NCBI GenBank assembly: GCA_014529385.2
Contig: CM043954.1
Span: 90,733,747 to 90,797,746, forward strand
Length of the DNA: 64,000 bases
Source: Adiantum capillus-veneris
Taxonomy: Eukaryota > Streptophyta > Polypodiopsida > Polypodiales > Pteridaceae
Direction: 5' to 3'
The notes beneath the pieces were generated by a model. It searched no databases and had not been told where the DNA came from. It saw only the letters and a list, made by a program, of their open reading frames with translations. Position numbers and translations under genes: made by a program. Each line of letters begins with the position of its first letter. Position 1 is the stretch's first letter. Of the stretch, positions 44,186 to 54,692 are shown piece after piece.

Positions 44186-44657
44186 GTTGTACGCCTTTGT
44201 GGAGCCATACTTGGTTTTATTTGGCAGTCCTAGCCATTTCTGAGACTTGATCTGGAAGATAGTAATTTCTGAGACTTGACTATACGAGATTTGTATAAGC
44301 CTTCGTGAGAGGGTCGATAGTGTGAGGTTTTATTGAGCTGGGGGATTCTTAAATGTGAGATCCTTTCGGTGATATAGGTGACTGGAGCACCCTTTTCATG
44401 ACCTCACCATAGGCTATGTACTAATGATTCCTTCTTGATGCTTGGGTTCTATTGTTGGCAGTTTCTGAATACATATACAGTCTATATTTTGGGTTCTCAC
44501 TGCTTTACTTCTGGGGAAACTCTGTCAAAATTTTTCCATGTTATGATGGTTGGTTTTTTGGTCTTTTAAGCCATTTATGCTGTTATGTTGCTAAAATTTT
44601 GGAAAAATCAGAGGATAAGACAGGTGTGCTTTCTTGGGAGCTGCATGGTTGACTTTA
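44186..44657. other. Junction between Penelope-like element and Tat-like element
   Basis: No LTR or PBS was recognised for the following Ty3/gypsy copy, so it is probably 5'-truncated here. No other gene seen. Confidence 0.4.
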
Positions 44658-44876
44658 ATGGATGATCAAAATGACCCTCAATTCACTCCTTTTCATTTAA
44701 CTCAAAGAATCCAGATAAATGTTCATGTGTCCAGGAATATTTTTTTCCAGCAGCGCATAGTCTTTATGTTCGGGCTTAGAAGATTAAGAGAGATATTGGA
44801 ATGCCCTTTGCCTGTTGTAATTCCGATGATTCACTATGAAAACTCATTTGATGTGCATGTGTTTGTCCTTATCTAA
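44658..44876 (+). CDS. Small pre-gag ORF, family A (plus-strand copy)
   Basis: 72 residues from ATG 44658 (MDDQNDPQF). I prefer this start to the upstream one at 44634 because both relatives at 58613-59065 begin at the same point with M-[DN]. Shared pattern: 'PFH.T..I.IN...SR.I.FQQR.VFMFG..R..E.L..P.PV..P.I.Y..SFDVHVF.L' then stop. No signal peptide, transmembrane helix or known motif; alternating hydrophobics suggest beta strands. It lies 87 bp before the gag frame of a Tat-like element. Function unknown. Confidence 0.65.
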   Translation: MDDQNDPQFTPFHLTQRIQINVHVSRNIFFQQRIVFMFGLRRLREILECPLPVVIPMIHYENSFDVHVFVLI

Positions 44877-44963
44877 AGACAAGCTCCATTGAAGTTTCTG
44901 GGGATTGGGTAGTGAAAAGTTTTGGGTTCTTGCATGTGTGTTTGAAGGGGTTCTCAAAGCATC

Positions 44964-45480
44964 GTGACTTGGGTAGCCATGGTTTTTTCTTATCCGGAAT
45001 TTCATGGAAGAAGTGATGAAGATGTGGAAGACTTTTTGGAAAAGATGGAGGTTGCCTACATTAGCAACCAGATCCATGACCCGACGCAGATGTTACGTCT
45101 TCTCCAAATTTTTTTGAAGAGTGATGCACGAGTTTGGTCCAAAGCATTTGAAGAGGAGTTGCGTGTGGCTGATCCACCTGTAAGATTGAATTGGGACAAT
45201 CTAAGGCATGGATTGGAAGTGGAGTTTGTGAAGATAGAAGATCCTGACAAAGTGTGGCAAGAAGTACAGGGTTTGGTACAAAAGAAAGTTGAGCCAGTAG
45301 ATGCATACATATGTAAGTTTTCATTGGCATGGGAGCGGATGTGCAAGGCCTTAGCACCACAGGTACCCCCCCCCTGACATGATGAAGAAGGACAGGTTCT
45401 TGGCTGGTCTTTGGGAGAATATACGTTGGAGAGTGGAACTAAAGAAGCCTAGGATATATGAAGATGCACTAGAGGTAGCA
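44964..45480 (+). pseudogene. Tat-like gag, N-terminal part
   Basis: Gag-like 'PEFHGRSDEDVEDFLEKMEVAY', 'DARVWSKAFEEEL', 'LRHGLEVEFVKIE' and 'VDAYICKFSLAWERM'. The frame is lost in a run of eight Cs at 45366-45375 and resumes in another frame ('DMMKKDRFLAGLWENIRW', then 'EDALEVARNKEW') to ~45480. A single-base length change in the C run explains the break. Confidence 0.8.
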
Positions 45481-45491
45481 AGGAACAAAGA

Positions 45492-46943
45492 GTGGAAGTT
45501 GAGGAAAATGAGCTAATTAGGGTGGAGTCTTTGCCCATGAGGTTTGAATTTCAGCGTATGGATTCTTTGCAAGGTCGGATGCCGGGGGTTCATCATGAAC
45601 CAGTGGTTTCTGTTACTCCTCAAGTTATGCCAGCAGTGGTCACTACAGCAGTGCAAGATGATGGGCTAAGGCAAGACATGAGGCAAGTGGTAGATTTAAT
45701 GAAGAATCTCAGCCTAAACATGCTAGGTCAAGTGGGAAATAATCGAGGTCGAGGGAGGTTTGCAAATCAGCCCGGAGGTGAAGAAAGACTTAGGAATGGT
45801 GTTGGACAAAGCAATGGTAGGTTCTGGAGGCAAACACCCACATGCTATAATTGCGAAGAGTTGGGCCACATCAGCCTGCAATGTGATAAGACACCAAGGA
45901 TGGGGGGAGACATGTATCCATTGCCAAGACAGGTGCTAACTAGGTCAAATGATTATGGCATCGAAATTAAGGGAAAAGAAGGAACCAGTGGATTAACCCA
46001 GGAGGAAAAGAGAAAGACAAAAGTGATAAGTGTAGTCACCTTGGAGAAGGCATCAAAGCTAGAGGATACAGTAGTGATGACTATTGGGAAGAGGACCATA
46101 GAGGACAAGGAAGGAATAAGTGCCCCAGGTCCTAGTAAGAAGAAGGGAAAGAGCCATGAAGGCGAGGATGTCAAGGCCAAGAGGAAAAGAAGGGCTTGTC
46201 GCAAGTTCCATGTTTCAGATTTTCCACTAGGGGATGGGCAATTAAGTTATGACTTGAAGGAGGATCTGACAAGCAGGAAGGCAGATGTTACTTTTGGGCA
46301 GCTTATAGAGATGGTGCCTAAGCTAAAGAGACAGTGGAAGAGGATGGTTAACCCAATGGAGAAAGAGCCAGAGAGAGGTTCAGTAAAGGTGTTGGCAATG
46401 GATGAGCTACCAGACATTTGTCCAATAGTAGATGTGTGGCATAAAAGAAAAAATCTGGGACAAGGCTATGTGGATGGCGGAGCCCAAATATGTGTCATAA
46501 CACACTCATGCGTTGAGAAGATGGGTCTTACAGTGACTGGGGTGTCAGGATTTCGGATCAGATTCGAAAACCATCAAAAAGTAAAATGTTTGGCTGTAGT
46601 AAAGAGCTTAGAAGTGGAGGCATATGATGCAAAGGTGGTGGTTGATTTTCATGTGATGCCAGCGGGATTGGGAGCATATCCTATCATACTGGGCAGACCA
46701 TGGTTACGTGCAGTGGGAGCTATTCAAGATTGGCGATGTGGTACGATTAGTCTCTATGGAAAGACAGGTGCCGAGAAGCTTTATAATATGGACACAAGGA
46801 AACGATTGGAGGAGCTTTATGAAGATGAGGATGATTCTAGTGATGAAGACTATTCCACGGTGACAGATGAGGACAGTGATAGTACTACCAGCAGTGATGA
46901 GGATGCTGATGTTGCATTTCTTTTGATGGACAAAGAAATCTAG
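45492..46943 (+). CDS. Tat-like gag C-terminus (zinc knuckle) and protease
   Basis: 483-codon open frame. Zinc knuckle CYNCEELGHISLQC (C-X2-C-X4-H-X4-C) at about residues 118-131; a basic linker; 'KFHVSDFPLGDGQLSYDL'; then the protease 'GYVDGGAQICVITHSCVEKMGL' with a DGG in place of the common DSG, and 'PIILGRPWLRAVGAIQDW' as the downstream motif. It ends in an acidic Asp/Ser stretch before a stop at 46941. The first methionine is arbitrary because the frame continues gag from 44964 through frameshifts. The minus-strand relative at 54558-57494 has the same arrangement in one frame. Confidence 0.82.
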   Translation: MEVEENELIRVESLPMRFEFQRMDSLQGRMPGVHHEPVVSVTPQVMPAVVTTAVQDDGLRQDMRQVVDLMKNLSLNMLGQVGNNRGRGRFANQPGGEERLRNGVGQSNGRFWRQTPTCYNCEELGHISLQCDKTPRMGGDMYPLPRQVLTRSNDYGIEIKGKEGTSGLTQEEKRKTKVISVVTLEKASKLEDTVVMTIGKRTIEDKEGISAPGPSKKKGKSHEGEDVKAKRKRRACRKFHVSDFPLGDGQLSYDLKEDLTSRKADVTFGQLIEMVPKLKRQWKRMVNPMEKEPERGSVKVLAMDELPDICPIVDVWHKRKNLGQGYVDGGAQICVITHSCVEKMGLTVTGVSGFRIRFENHQKVKCLAVVKSLEVEAYDAKVVVDFHVMPAGLGAYPIILGRPWLRAVGAIQDWRCGTISLYGKTGAEKLYNMDTRKRLEELYEDEDDSSDEDYSTVTDEDSDSTTSSDEDADVAFLLMDKEI

Positions 46944-47031
46944 GAGTCTGGTTTAGTTGCATTTGCAAATGAGGTCGAAGATGAAAGTGAAGGGCCTTCT
47001 GAAGTGATTGAAGGGTTGATGCAAACCAAGG

Positions 47032-48282
47032 TTGAATTGGAAGCAGGAATTGATGACACAAATGATCACTGGAGACCTCTCAACTATGGAGAAGGAGATA
47101 TATTTGAACATGCTGGCTAGTTTTCCTGATTTGTTCATTACTTCATATGAAGAGATCAGAGGGTTCAAGGGTGAAGAGATGCATATAGAGCTGAAAGAGG
47201 GTGCTAAGCCAGTGAGGCAAAGGCTAAGAAGGATGGGTCAAGAGAAAATGGAGGCCTTGCGGAAAGAGGTGGACAAGTTATTGAAGGCACGGTTCATAGT
47301 TCCAGTGGAAACCACACAATGGGTGAGTCCAGTAGTAGTCAGCCCAAAGAAGGATGGAAAGGGAGGATTTGTGTAGAGTTTAAACCCTTAAATGCAGCCA
47401 CTAAGAAGAACCCATATCCTCTTCCATTCATTGATCAGATCTTGGATTCAGTGGGCTGGTTATGAGAGGTATAGTGTGTGTGATGGTTTTCCAGGCTATT
47501 TTCAATTGAAGATTGCTCTTAAAGACCGCACAAAGACAACTTTCATTACGCCATGGGGCTGTTATTGCTACACGGTATTGCCATTTGGGTTGAAAAATGG
47601 ACCATCCTTTTATCAAGAGAGAGAAAATTGGGTGTTGGAACCATTCATTGGTAGTTGTGTTAAAGCTTTTATGGACGACTTTTGTGTCTACAGTAGTAGG
47701 GCTGAACACCATGAGAAGCTGCAGATGGTATTGGCTCGATATGATGAATGTGGAGGACAACTAAATCCAAATAAATGTAATCTAGCACAGCCAAGGGTGA
47801 AGTTATTGGGCCATATGGTGTCAAAAAATGGCATTGAGGCTGATCTACACAAGGTTAATTCTATTATCCTTCTTCCATCACCTACGAGTACAAAGCAATT
47901 GGCAACCTTTATACACAAAGTGAAGTACATGGCGAGGTTTATTCCATTGTCTTCGCAGCTTCTTTATCCATTACAACAAGTGGAAAAGCATGATCCATTG
48001 CAATGGGATGACAAGTGTGAAGAGGTGTTTCAAGAGGTGAAAGAGGTGTTCGGGGGGTTGTCAGTCATGCAAGCTCCTGATCGGGAGCAAGTGTTTTATG
48101 TAAATCCATCAGTATGGGATGATGCCATTGGAGCCATGCTATTGCAAAAGGGGAAGGGCAGCCATTATATGAGGCCAGTGTATTGTGCAAGCCGAGTGAA
48201 GTTGGTAGCACAGAGAAAATTCTCGGAAGTAGAGCTAGTGATGGCCAGTGTAATATTTGCTTGTCGTTCGATGATTTTGTGA
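47032..48282 (+). pseudogene. Tat-like reverse transcriptase and first RNase H
   Basis: 'RLRRMGQEKMEALRKEVDKLLKARFIVPVE' and 'VVVSPKKDGKGG' (to 47376), then, after a one-base frameshift, 'YSVCDGFPGYFQLKIAL', 'TTFITPWGCYCYTVLPFGLKNGPSFY' and catalytic 'FMDDFCVYSS' (ATGGACGAC at 47671). Thumb 'LLGHMVSKNGIE' follows. The first RNase H shows 'VFYVNPSVWDDAIGAMLLQ', with the catalytic Asp position replaced, as expected in Tat elements where this domain decays. The frame ends at 48282. Confidence 0.88.
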
Positions 48283-48355
48283 TTACTTGCTACCACGACC
48301 TTTTGTTTTCTTGACGAGTTATGCTTTTTTGCCATAGTTAATTAATAGCACTAAC

Positions 48356-48910
48356 ATGTCAAATGTGGTCAAGAAATGGGTAATTGAGTTGCAAGAGTTT
48401 GAGTTCTCTTTTCTAGTGGAAGACAGTACAAGGGCTACCCTAGCTGATTTGTTGACTTATAAGGAGAATCCCCTTATTGTTAAGGAAGAGGCGGTGAGAA
48501 AGGTAGTTGAAGAAGTGCCACATATCAACAATGCACATGTTTTGTTCTTTGATGGCTCATACAGGAAGAGCCATGATGCAGCCTCAGGGGGTTTAGCACT
48601 TTATGATCCAGAGGGGAAGCTAGTATGTAAGAGAGGGTTCAAATTGGATGCACATAGTAACAATGAGGCTGAATATGCTACGTTGGAAGCTAGATTACAC
48701 ATTTGTTTGAAGCATGGGATTAGAAGGTTGAGAATAAAAGGTGATGCCTTGTTAGTTGTGAAGCAAGTGTTGGGTGTGTGGAAGAGTAAGAACACCTCAT
48801 TGAAGGAAATGTGTTTCTGAATTAAAGGCCTGTTAAAAAAGTTCGAAGCATGGAGCATCAGACACATTGAACGTGCTCTAAATGGAGAGGCACATGAAGG
48901 AGCTCAAAGC
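48356..48910 (+). CDS. Second, archaeal-type RNase H (aRNH) of the Tat-like element
   Basis: 'VLFFDGSYRKSHDAASGGLALYDP', 'NNEAEYATLEARLHICLKHGI' and 'LRIKGDALLVVKQVLG' give the D, E and D of an archaeal-like RNase H, a second RNase H typical of the Tat lineage. After a stop at 48818 'HIERALNGEAHEGA' continues in frame; the usual final Asp (A-D-x-L-A) is His. In intact elements it degrades the RNA strand during reverse transcription, replacing the decayed first domain. Confidence 0.82.
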
Positions 48911-50137
48911 ATGATTGGGGAGCTATTTTTGTTGAGAACCAATTTACCTCTTTATCATGGCCGGGAAATTTTGGCTCAAGAAGAGGAGTTTTTGCTAACA
49001 GGAATCATTCCGAAGGACATTCAGAAGTCTAAGAAGTATGGCTTTGTGCGTAGAGCATACAGGTACAAATTGATTGGTGATGTCTTGTACATGAAAGGGG
49101 CTGATATTGTGTTGAGACGTGTACCTTGGCGGGAGGAGCTTTGTAGAGTGTTGGAAGAGAATCATGAAGGCGCATGTGGCGGCCATTTTGCTCTAAAGAT
49201 CACCTTGCATAAGATTTTGCAAGAGGGGTATGTATGGCCTAGTTTGCACAAGGATGTTCACCATTGGTGTAGGTCTTGCAATAGGTGTCAAGCATTTGGG
49301 AAGAGAGTGTTGAAGCCAAAGCTACGAAAAACCATTATGGCCTTTGATGTGTTTGAAAAATGGGGGATTGATGCAATTGGCCCATTACCTATCACCAGTA
49401 GGGGCAAAAGCTATATCTTGACTGCAGTGGACTATCTCTCTAGATGGGCAGAGGCTATAACAGTAAAACAAATCACTGCAAAGGATGTGAAAAAATTTGT
49501 GTATGATGAAATATGTTGCAAGTTTGGGGTGCCATTGGAGCTACTTTCGGATAAGGGGCCAGGATTTAGAGCTAAACTGCTAGCCTTTTTATGCGCAAAG
49601 ATGAAGATTAGGCATCAGCATACCACTCCTTATTACCCGTAGTGTAATGGCTTAAATGAAAGATTCAATGGTGAGTTGGTACAGATTCTTTCAAAAGTGA
49701 TAGAGCACCAAGGAAAGAATTGGGATTTGGAATTGCCTAGTGCATTCTAGGCTTATCGTACGTCGTTGAAGACAGGTACATAGTTTACTCCATTTCATTT
49801 GGTGTATGGAAAGGAAACACTATTGGCTGTGGAGGTAGAGTTGCCTGCAGTAAAGATGCTAGAGAAGTTGCTTGGGCCGCCTAGTGATGCATTCAAAGAG
49901 AGGCTCTTGCAGTTACAAGAGGTTCAGCTGGATAGGACGAGCGCATTGGAGCATTATGGGCAGATGCAAGATAGGGCTTTAGCAAAGATAAATGAAAAGG
50001 TCAAAATTAAGGGTATCAAGAAGCATGAATTGGTTTTGCGCTACAACAGTAAGCTGGACAACACCTTCCAAAAGAAGTTTCAAATTAAGTGGGAAGGAGG
50101 CGAGTCTCATATCTCTTTTTGCTGCTGCTGTTCATGA
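48911..50137 (+). pseudogene. Tat-like integrase
   Basis: Zinc-binding 'EGACGGHFALKITLHKIL' and 'CRSCNRCQAFGK', then core 'WGIDAIGPLPITSRGKSYILTAVDYLSRWAEA', 'LSDKGPGFRAKLL', a stop at 49640 (YYP-stop) and 'NERFNGELVQIL' (D, D and E all present). Further stops occur at 49748 and 49781. From 49799 'VYGKETLLAVEVELP' and 'KIKGIKKHELVLRY' form the C-terminal part. Close to functional except for point nonsense changes. Confidence 0.88.
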
Positions 50138-51485
50138 ATGATCTAGCAAGCTAGGAGATGGGCAAATTATGTCAGGAGTTTTTTGGAGCAAGGGATTGCA
50201 CATATGTATATACACATGCATGGTGCATCGAATAAAGGATTGTCCATTTCCAGAGCCAGGTGGTTACGTGGGGCCCACATGTGTATAGGTAGGACAACAT
50301 GTACATAGTGCATCTATTTTCACTATCAGCAGTACCAGTGTGTTTTTTCTATAATAATGAGGAGTTGGTAGTGTGTAAAACTTCTCGAGGAATCTATCCA
50401 CGGGCCAATGACATAAGGTAAGCAGGTGCGTCAGATGGCATCTAGTGGCATCAGGAGGTCGAATGGGGTCAATATTTGCATGTGGATAAGTACGGATACA
50501 ATGTGGGTGTTTTCTTATGATAATTATGTAGAAAGGTCATCATGAGGACCATATTTTGGGGCCACTTCACATGGTGGCGGGATGCATTATTGGAAAAAGT
50601 TGAGTGCCAGGTGTGCGGATGGATGCAGCAAGGTGACAACTATGCACTGCGACATTAGTTTTTGGCCTGTTCGGGGTCCGTTTGAGGTCAACTAAAAGGC
50701 CAAAGGTGCCCAAGTAATAAAGCTAAGTGTGGGAACTGAAAAAATAGAGAGAAGACCAGAAAAAAACGTGGAGAGAAGAGGAGGAACAGCCTCAACTGTG
50801 TTTTTGCTGTTTTTGGAGCATGTTTTGGCCGTAAACTGCTCATCCGCGGATTTGAGCACTTTGACATTGTAGACTGGGATTTTGGGCCGTTTCGGACACG
50901 ATGGCGCTGTTCATTTTGCCAAATTTCTCACTATTTTTCTGTTTTTTTGGTTGTGTAAGTTTCTCCTATGAGCGAAGCTTCTGCTCCAATTTGTGATTGC
51001 ATCTGGCATATTTTACCCATATTGTGTGAGCTATTTGCCCCATTGGTGTTGGTCCAAGCTCAATTGGATCTAAATATCATAAAGTCTCCTCTTTTGAGCT
51101 GAGTTTTTTGGGTGTGTGTGTGTGTGTCTGTGTGTGGAGTCGGTAAATGGGTAGTCTCTCTCCTCTCACTCCAGCGGTGTGTTCTCTGTCTCGGCCAAGT
51201 GGGTTGTGTAAGCCAAGTGGTGCCCCATAGTGTGTGTGTGTATATCATTCCAAGAGTGTGTGTCGGGTCATTATAGAGGCGTTTAGTGTGTTTTCATCCC
51301 GTCCACAACGTGAACTCAAAATATTTTTCTTAGAAAGTTCAAAAACCAGCATATAAGAAATTTTATAGGTAAATTGATTATATTTACGTAAGAGAGAAAA
51401 AGAGAGTGAGAGCACTTATGTTGCCGGTGCATGTAGACAGAGAGATGAGACAAGCAAAGAGAGGCTAAGATGAAGTGCTCTCGCG

Positions 51486-51488
<3 letters not shown>
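50138..51488. other. 3' non-coding region / possible LTR of the Tat-like element
   Basis: No gene. A purine-rich stretch at ~50740-50800 could be a polypurine tract and a TATA-like CTATAATAATGAGG lies at ~50350. (GT)n at 51112-51131. No matching 5' LTR exists in the window, so boundaries are not assignable. Confidence 0.35.

Positions 51489-51576
<88 letters not shown>
51489..51576. repeat. (GA)n microsatellite
   Basis: About 44 GA units. Confidence 0.9.
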
Positions 51577-51577
<1 letters not shown>

Positions 51578-51707
51578 CAAAAATCTCCCTCCAAGATCTT
51601 GCTCGCATAGGTAGTGGATAGAAAGGTTCAAAGTCACATTTGATGATAGTTGATGGTTCATGATGCTCGATCGAGAAGGGATGACTTGTATTGTAGCAAT
51701 TAGCACA

Positions 51708-52015
51708 GCATTGGGGCAATAGTAAATTGCATGCATTGAAGGTTTTTACATTAAATCTTCAAACTTAGAATTTAGCGACATTGGGGCAATAAGCACAAGC
51801 ATCAGAGCATCGAGGCAATAGTTAAATTGAATATATTGAAAGGCTTTTACACTTAATTTTGTAGAATTTCTCACCCTTGAATTTAAAATTCAGCGGTATC
51901 GCGGCATCAGCGTGATTAGCACAAGCATGGGGGGCATAGTTAAACTGACTATATTGAAAGGTTTTCACACTAAGTTTTGTAGGTTTTTTCACCTTCAAAT
52001 TTAAATTAAATGTCA
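51708..52015. repeat. Three degenerate tandem repeats of ~100-120 bp
   Basis: Blocks with '[GC]GCAATAGT.AAATTG.AT.[TC]ATTGAAAGG.TTTTACAC' start near 51714, 51815 and 51934, each followed by an AATTTTGTAG and 'CTTGAATTTAAA'-like part. Confidence 0.6.
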
Positions 52016-53954
52016 AAATTTGTAGGAAGCAACCACAAAACACTCCAATTGTGGAAATGTAGGTTTGTATAAGTTTTTGATCGTGTATGTACACTAGGTG
52101 TTATGGGCCGTAGTGCTTAGCAAAGGCATATCTGCAGCAACATGCAAATTTATTCATTTGACAACTTGTGAAGCTTCTTAGCCAAAAAAAAGTGCAATCA
52201 TTGTTAAGGCTTATATATGATGTTCAACCTAAGCCACCAGTCATAGTGGGGTTTTCAACCTAAGTCACCAGCCACAATGAGGTTTACAGAAACAATTCCA
52301 CAAGTGAAGGAATTTATCCAAGAGCTCCACAAGTGAAAGAATTTATCAAAGAACACATGGACATGCTCAAGATTTATAGTCCACATTTTTGACAAGCACA
52401 AGACACACTCAAGAAGTATACTGATGCAAAAATTCACACGCCACTTTCATGCAAAGTGAAGAAGAGGTATGCTTACATGTTCTAGAACCTTTAGCAATTC
52501 TAGAAACCGGTCATACATCTAAGTTAAATCCTAGCTATTGTGGCCCATTTAAAATACTCAAGCAAGTTGGAGATATGGTATGCACACTCCTGTATTTATC
52601 CGGTATGAGCTAGAGCAAGCTCCAGAAACAATGATGGCCTTCTTCCTCATTGCAGATGCTAGTTCTCAAGATTTAGCATTTTATTTCATGTTGTTTTTAC
52701 TAATTTGGTGGACACTTGATTGATCTCAAAGCCCAAAATGTTAAAAGAACCCCAATGTTGGGCACCCATATGGTGCAACCAAAACCCAAATACATAAGTA
52801 GCCATAGCTTGATATCTTCCAAAAGTAAAATTGGGCAAATTTTGTAATGCACAAAATCCCAAAAATATGCCTATATCTCGAATGTTGAATACTTTTACTA
52901 ATGCACATTCAGTGTCCAAAAGCCATTGTATTTCCCAAAATCCAAGTAGTGTTTTAGAAAAATCTTTATCCCAAGCATATACAAATCCATTTCAGCCAAT
53001 CCTCAGGCACCGTTTTCTTGCAAAATCCAAGAAAATTTTTTCCCTTTCAATCTCCTAACCAATTGTATTGAATTTAAATCTAGCTTAAGGCTAAGTTGAG
53101 ACACACCTTTACAAAACACTTGGCCAAACACATGATTTTGCTATTTTTTCCTTGCAAGCATGGAGCCCGGGGGATTCACCATAGAAAACTTATTGCACCA
53201 CGTAAGTTCAGGGGAGGGGGTTTTTTTTACAAGTTACATAAGCATATAAGCTAGGGGTAGGCCCCCAATAATTTATCTCCCAAGCTTAAAAATAAGGGAG
53301 GGGGATATCATATTTATTGGGGGGGGGGGGAGGGAGGTGGGAACTGATTTGGATTGATTACTTGTAACAAATTGTTGAACCGGTGTGTTTGGGAAAGTTT
53401 TTTATCAAGTCACACATCAAAATTTGCGTCAATCCGATCATAGATTAGGGCTGATTTGGAACAATTCAATGGTTGATTTACACCAGCTTTGGATGTGTCA
53501 AAACTAGGGACGAGTAGCTAGAGTGCAGGCTGATCGGGCACATAGTTTGAAAGTCAAACTAAGACACATTGAGGGTACATCTAGTTATCAATAGAAGTGG
53601 TTCCTTAGTACGGTACCAGTCACTATGCTACACACACTTTGACTAGTTTTACTTAGTTAGATCATGTGAGACCTAAATTTTATATGTAGGATAGGGGTAT
53701 GATAGTTTTCTTCATTGATTTTTGTATAAGCATAGAAAAGGGGGTCATATTCCCTAATATGAGTCGTATATAGGTGTTTTATCAAAGTTGTCCGCTCGTA
53801 GGTGGCATCCCATTTTGTATATAGAGTGAATCTCCCAAGGCATGGAGTGACATGACATTGTATTCAAATCTCTTAGTTGATTATGTATCTTAACATGTAG
53901 GTTTTTCTTTACTCAAATAGTTTCAAAAACCATTAGAAAATATGTTGTAGCGTA
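52016..53954. other. AT-rich spacer
   Basis: No recognised coding sequence. G-rich homopolymers at 53212-53222 and 53318-53332. Confidence 0.45.
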
Positions 53955-54161
53955 TGTTAGGGTTCAGGCCAACTGGCCCAAACCCATCACACTATCCGTA
54001 CTAAGCTTATTTATTATTTGGTAATATAGAAAAATAAGGAGAGGTGAGGAGTTAATCCTCACACAAAGCTCCATCAAAGACTATGTGCACTCGTTTTCTC
54101 CCTCACCCGCACACGCACTTTGCATGCATTGCATCCTCACCTCTCACAAGTGGTATCATAG
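53955..54161 (+). mobile_element. Copia-type 5' LTR plus PBS (remnant)
   Basis: TGTTAGGGTTC...CTCTCACA (53955-54148, 194 bp) is followed by AG and TGGTATCATAG (54151), an initiator-tRNA-Met-like PBS with one change. LTR length is close to that of the 13.1-kb copia element. About 120 bp of internal leader follows before a (GA)n tract; the remainder is missing. Confidence 0.55.
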
Positions 54162-54276
54162 TTGTGGCTTCCCGATCTGCCTTCGACGTGTGCAGATTAA
54201 TAGCGCTGAAGATAACATAGCACTGGAGATTGGCAAAAAAAGGCAACCCTTGGAGTTCCCTGTAGTGCTATATTAT

Positions 54277-54280
<4 letters not shown>

Positions 54281-54329
<49 letters not shown>
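54281..54329. repeat. (GA)n microsatellite
   Basis: About 24 GA units just left of the minus-strand gypsy 3' LTR. Confidence 0.9.
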
Positions 54330-54332
<3 letters not shown>

Positions 54333-54342
54333 GGGTATGTGT

Positions 54343-54601
54343 TGAGGCGGTCCGGGGCGGGCAACAAGAAGAGCAACCTCTAGACACCCTTCAAGGCTCC
54401 CGTGCTGCTCAATGGGGCTGGGGCACAACACAACACAAACCAAAACAACGAACCCACAGCCAAATCCCAACTACACAAGGGGCACCACTTAGTTTAAGAG
54501 CGAACTAGGACGCAAAAGAGGAGAATCGTTAGAGCAACCCACAAACAAGCAAGGAATTTACACTAACCCTAACACCAATGGAACACTCTCACACACTAAA
54601 A

Positions 54602-54690
<89 letters not shown>
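54343..54690 (-). repeat. 3' LTR (truncated at its U3 side) of the minus-strand gypsy
   Basis: Matches 59142-59455. The (GA)n tract 54605-54690 abuts pol coding sequence directly, so the U3 start is missing. Confidence 0.82.
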
Positions 54691-54692
<2 letters not shown>

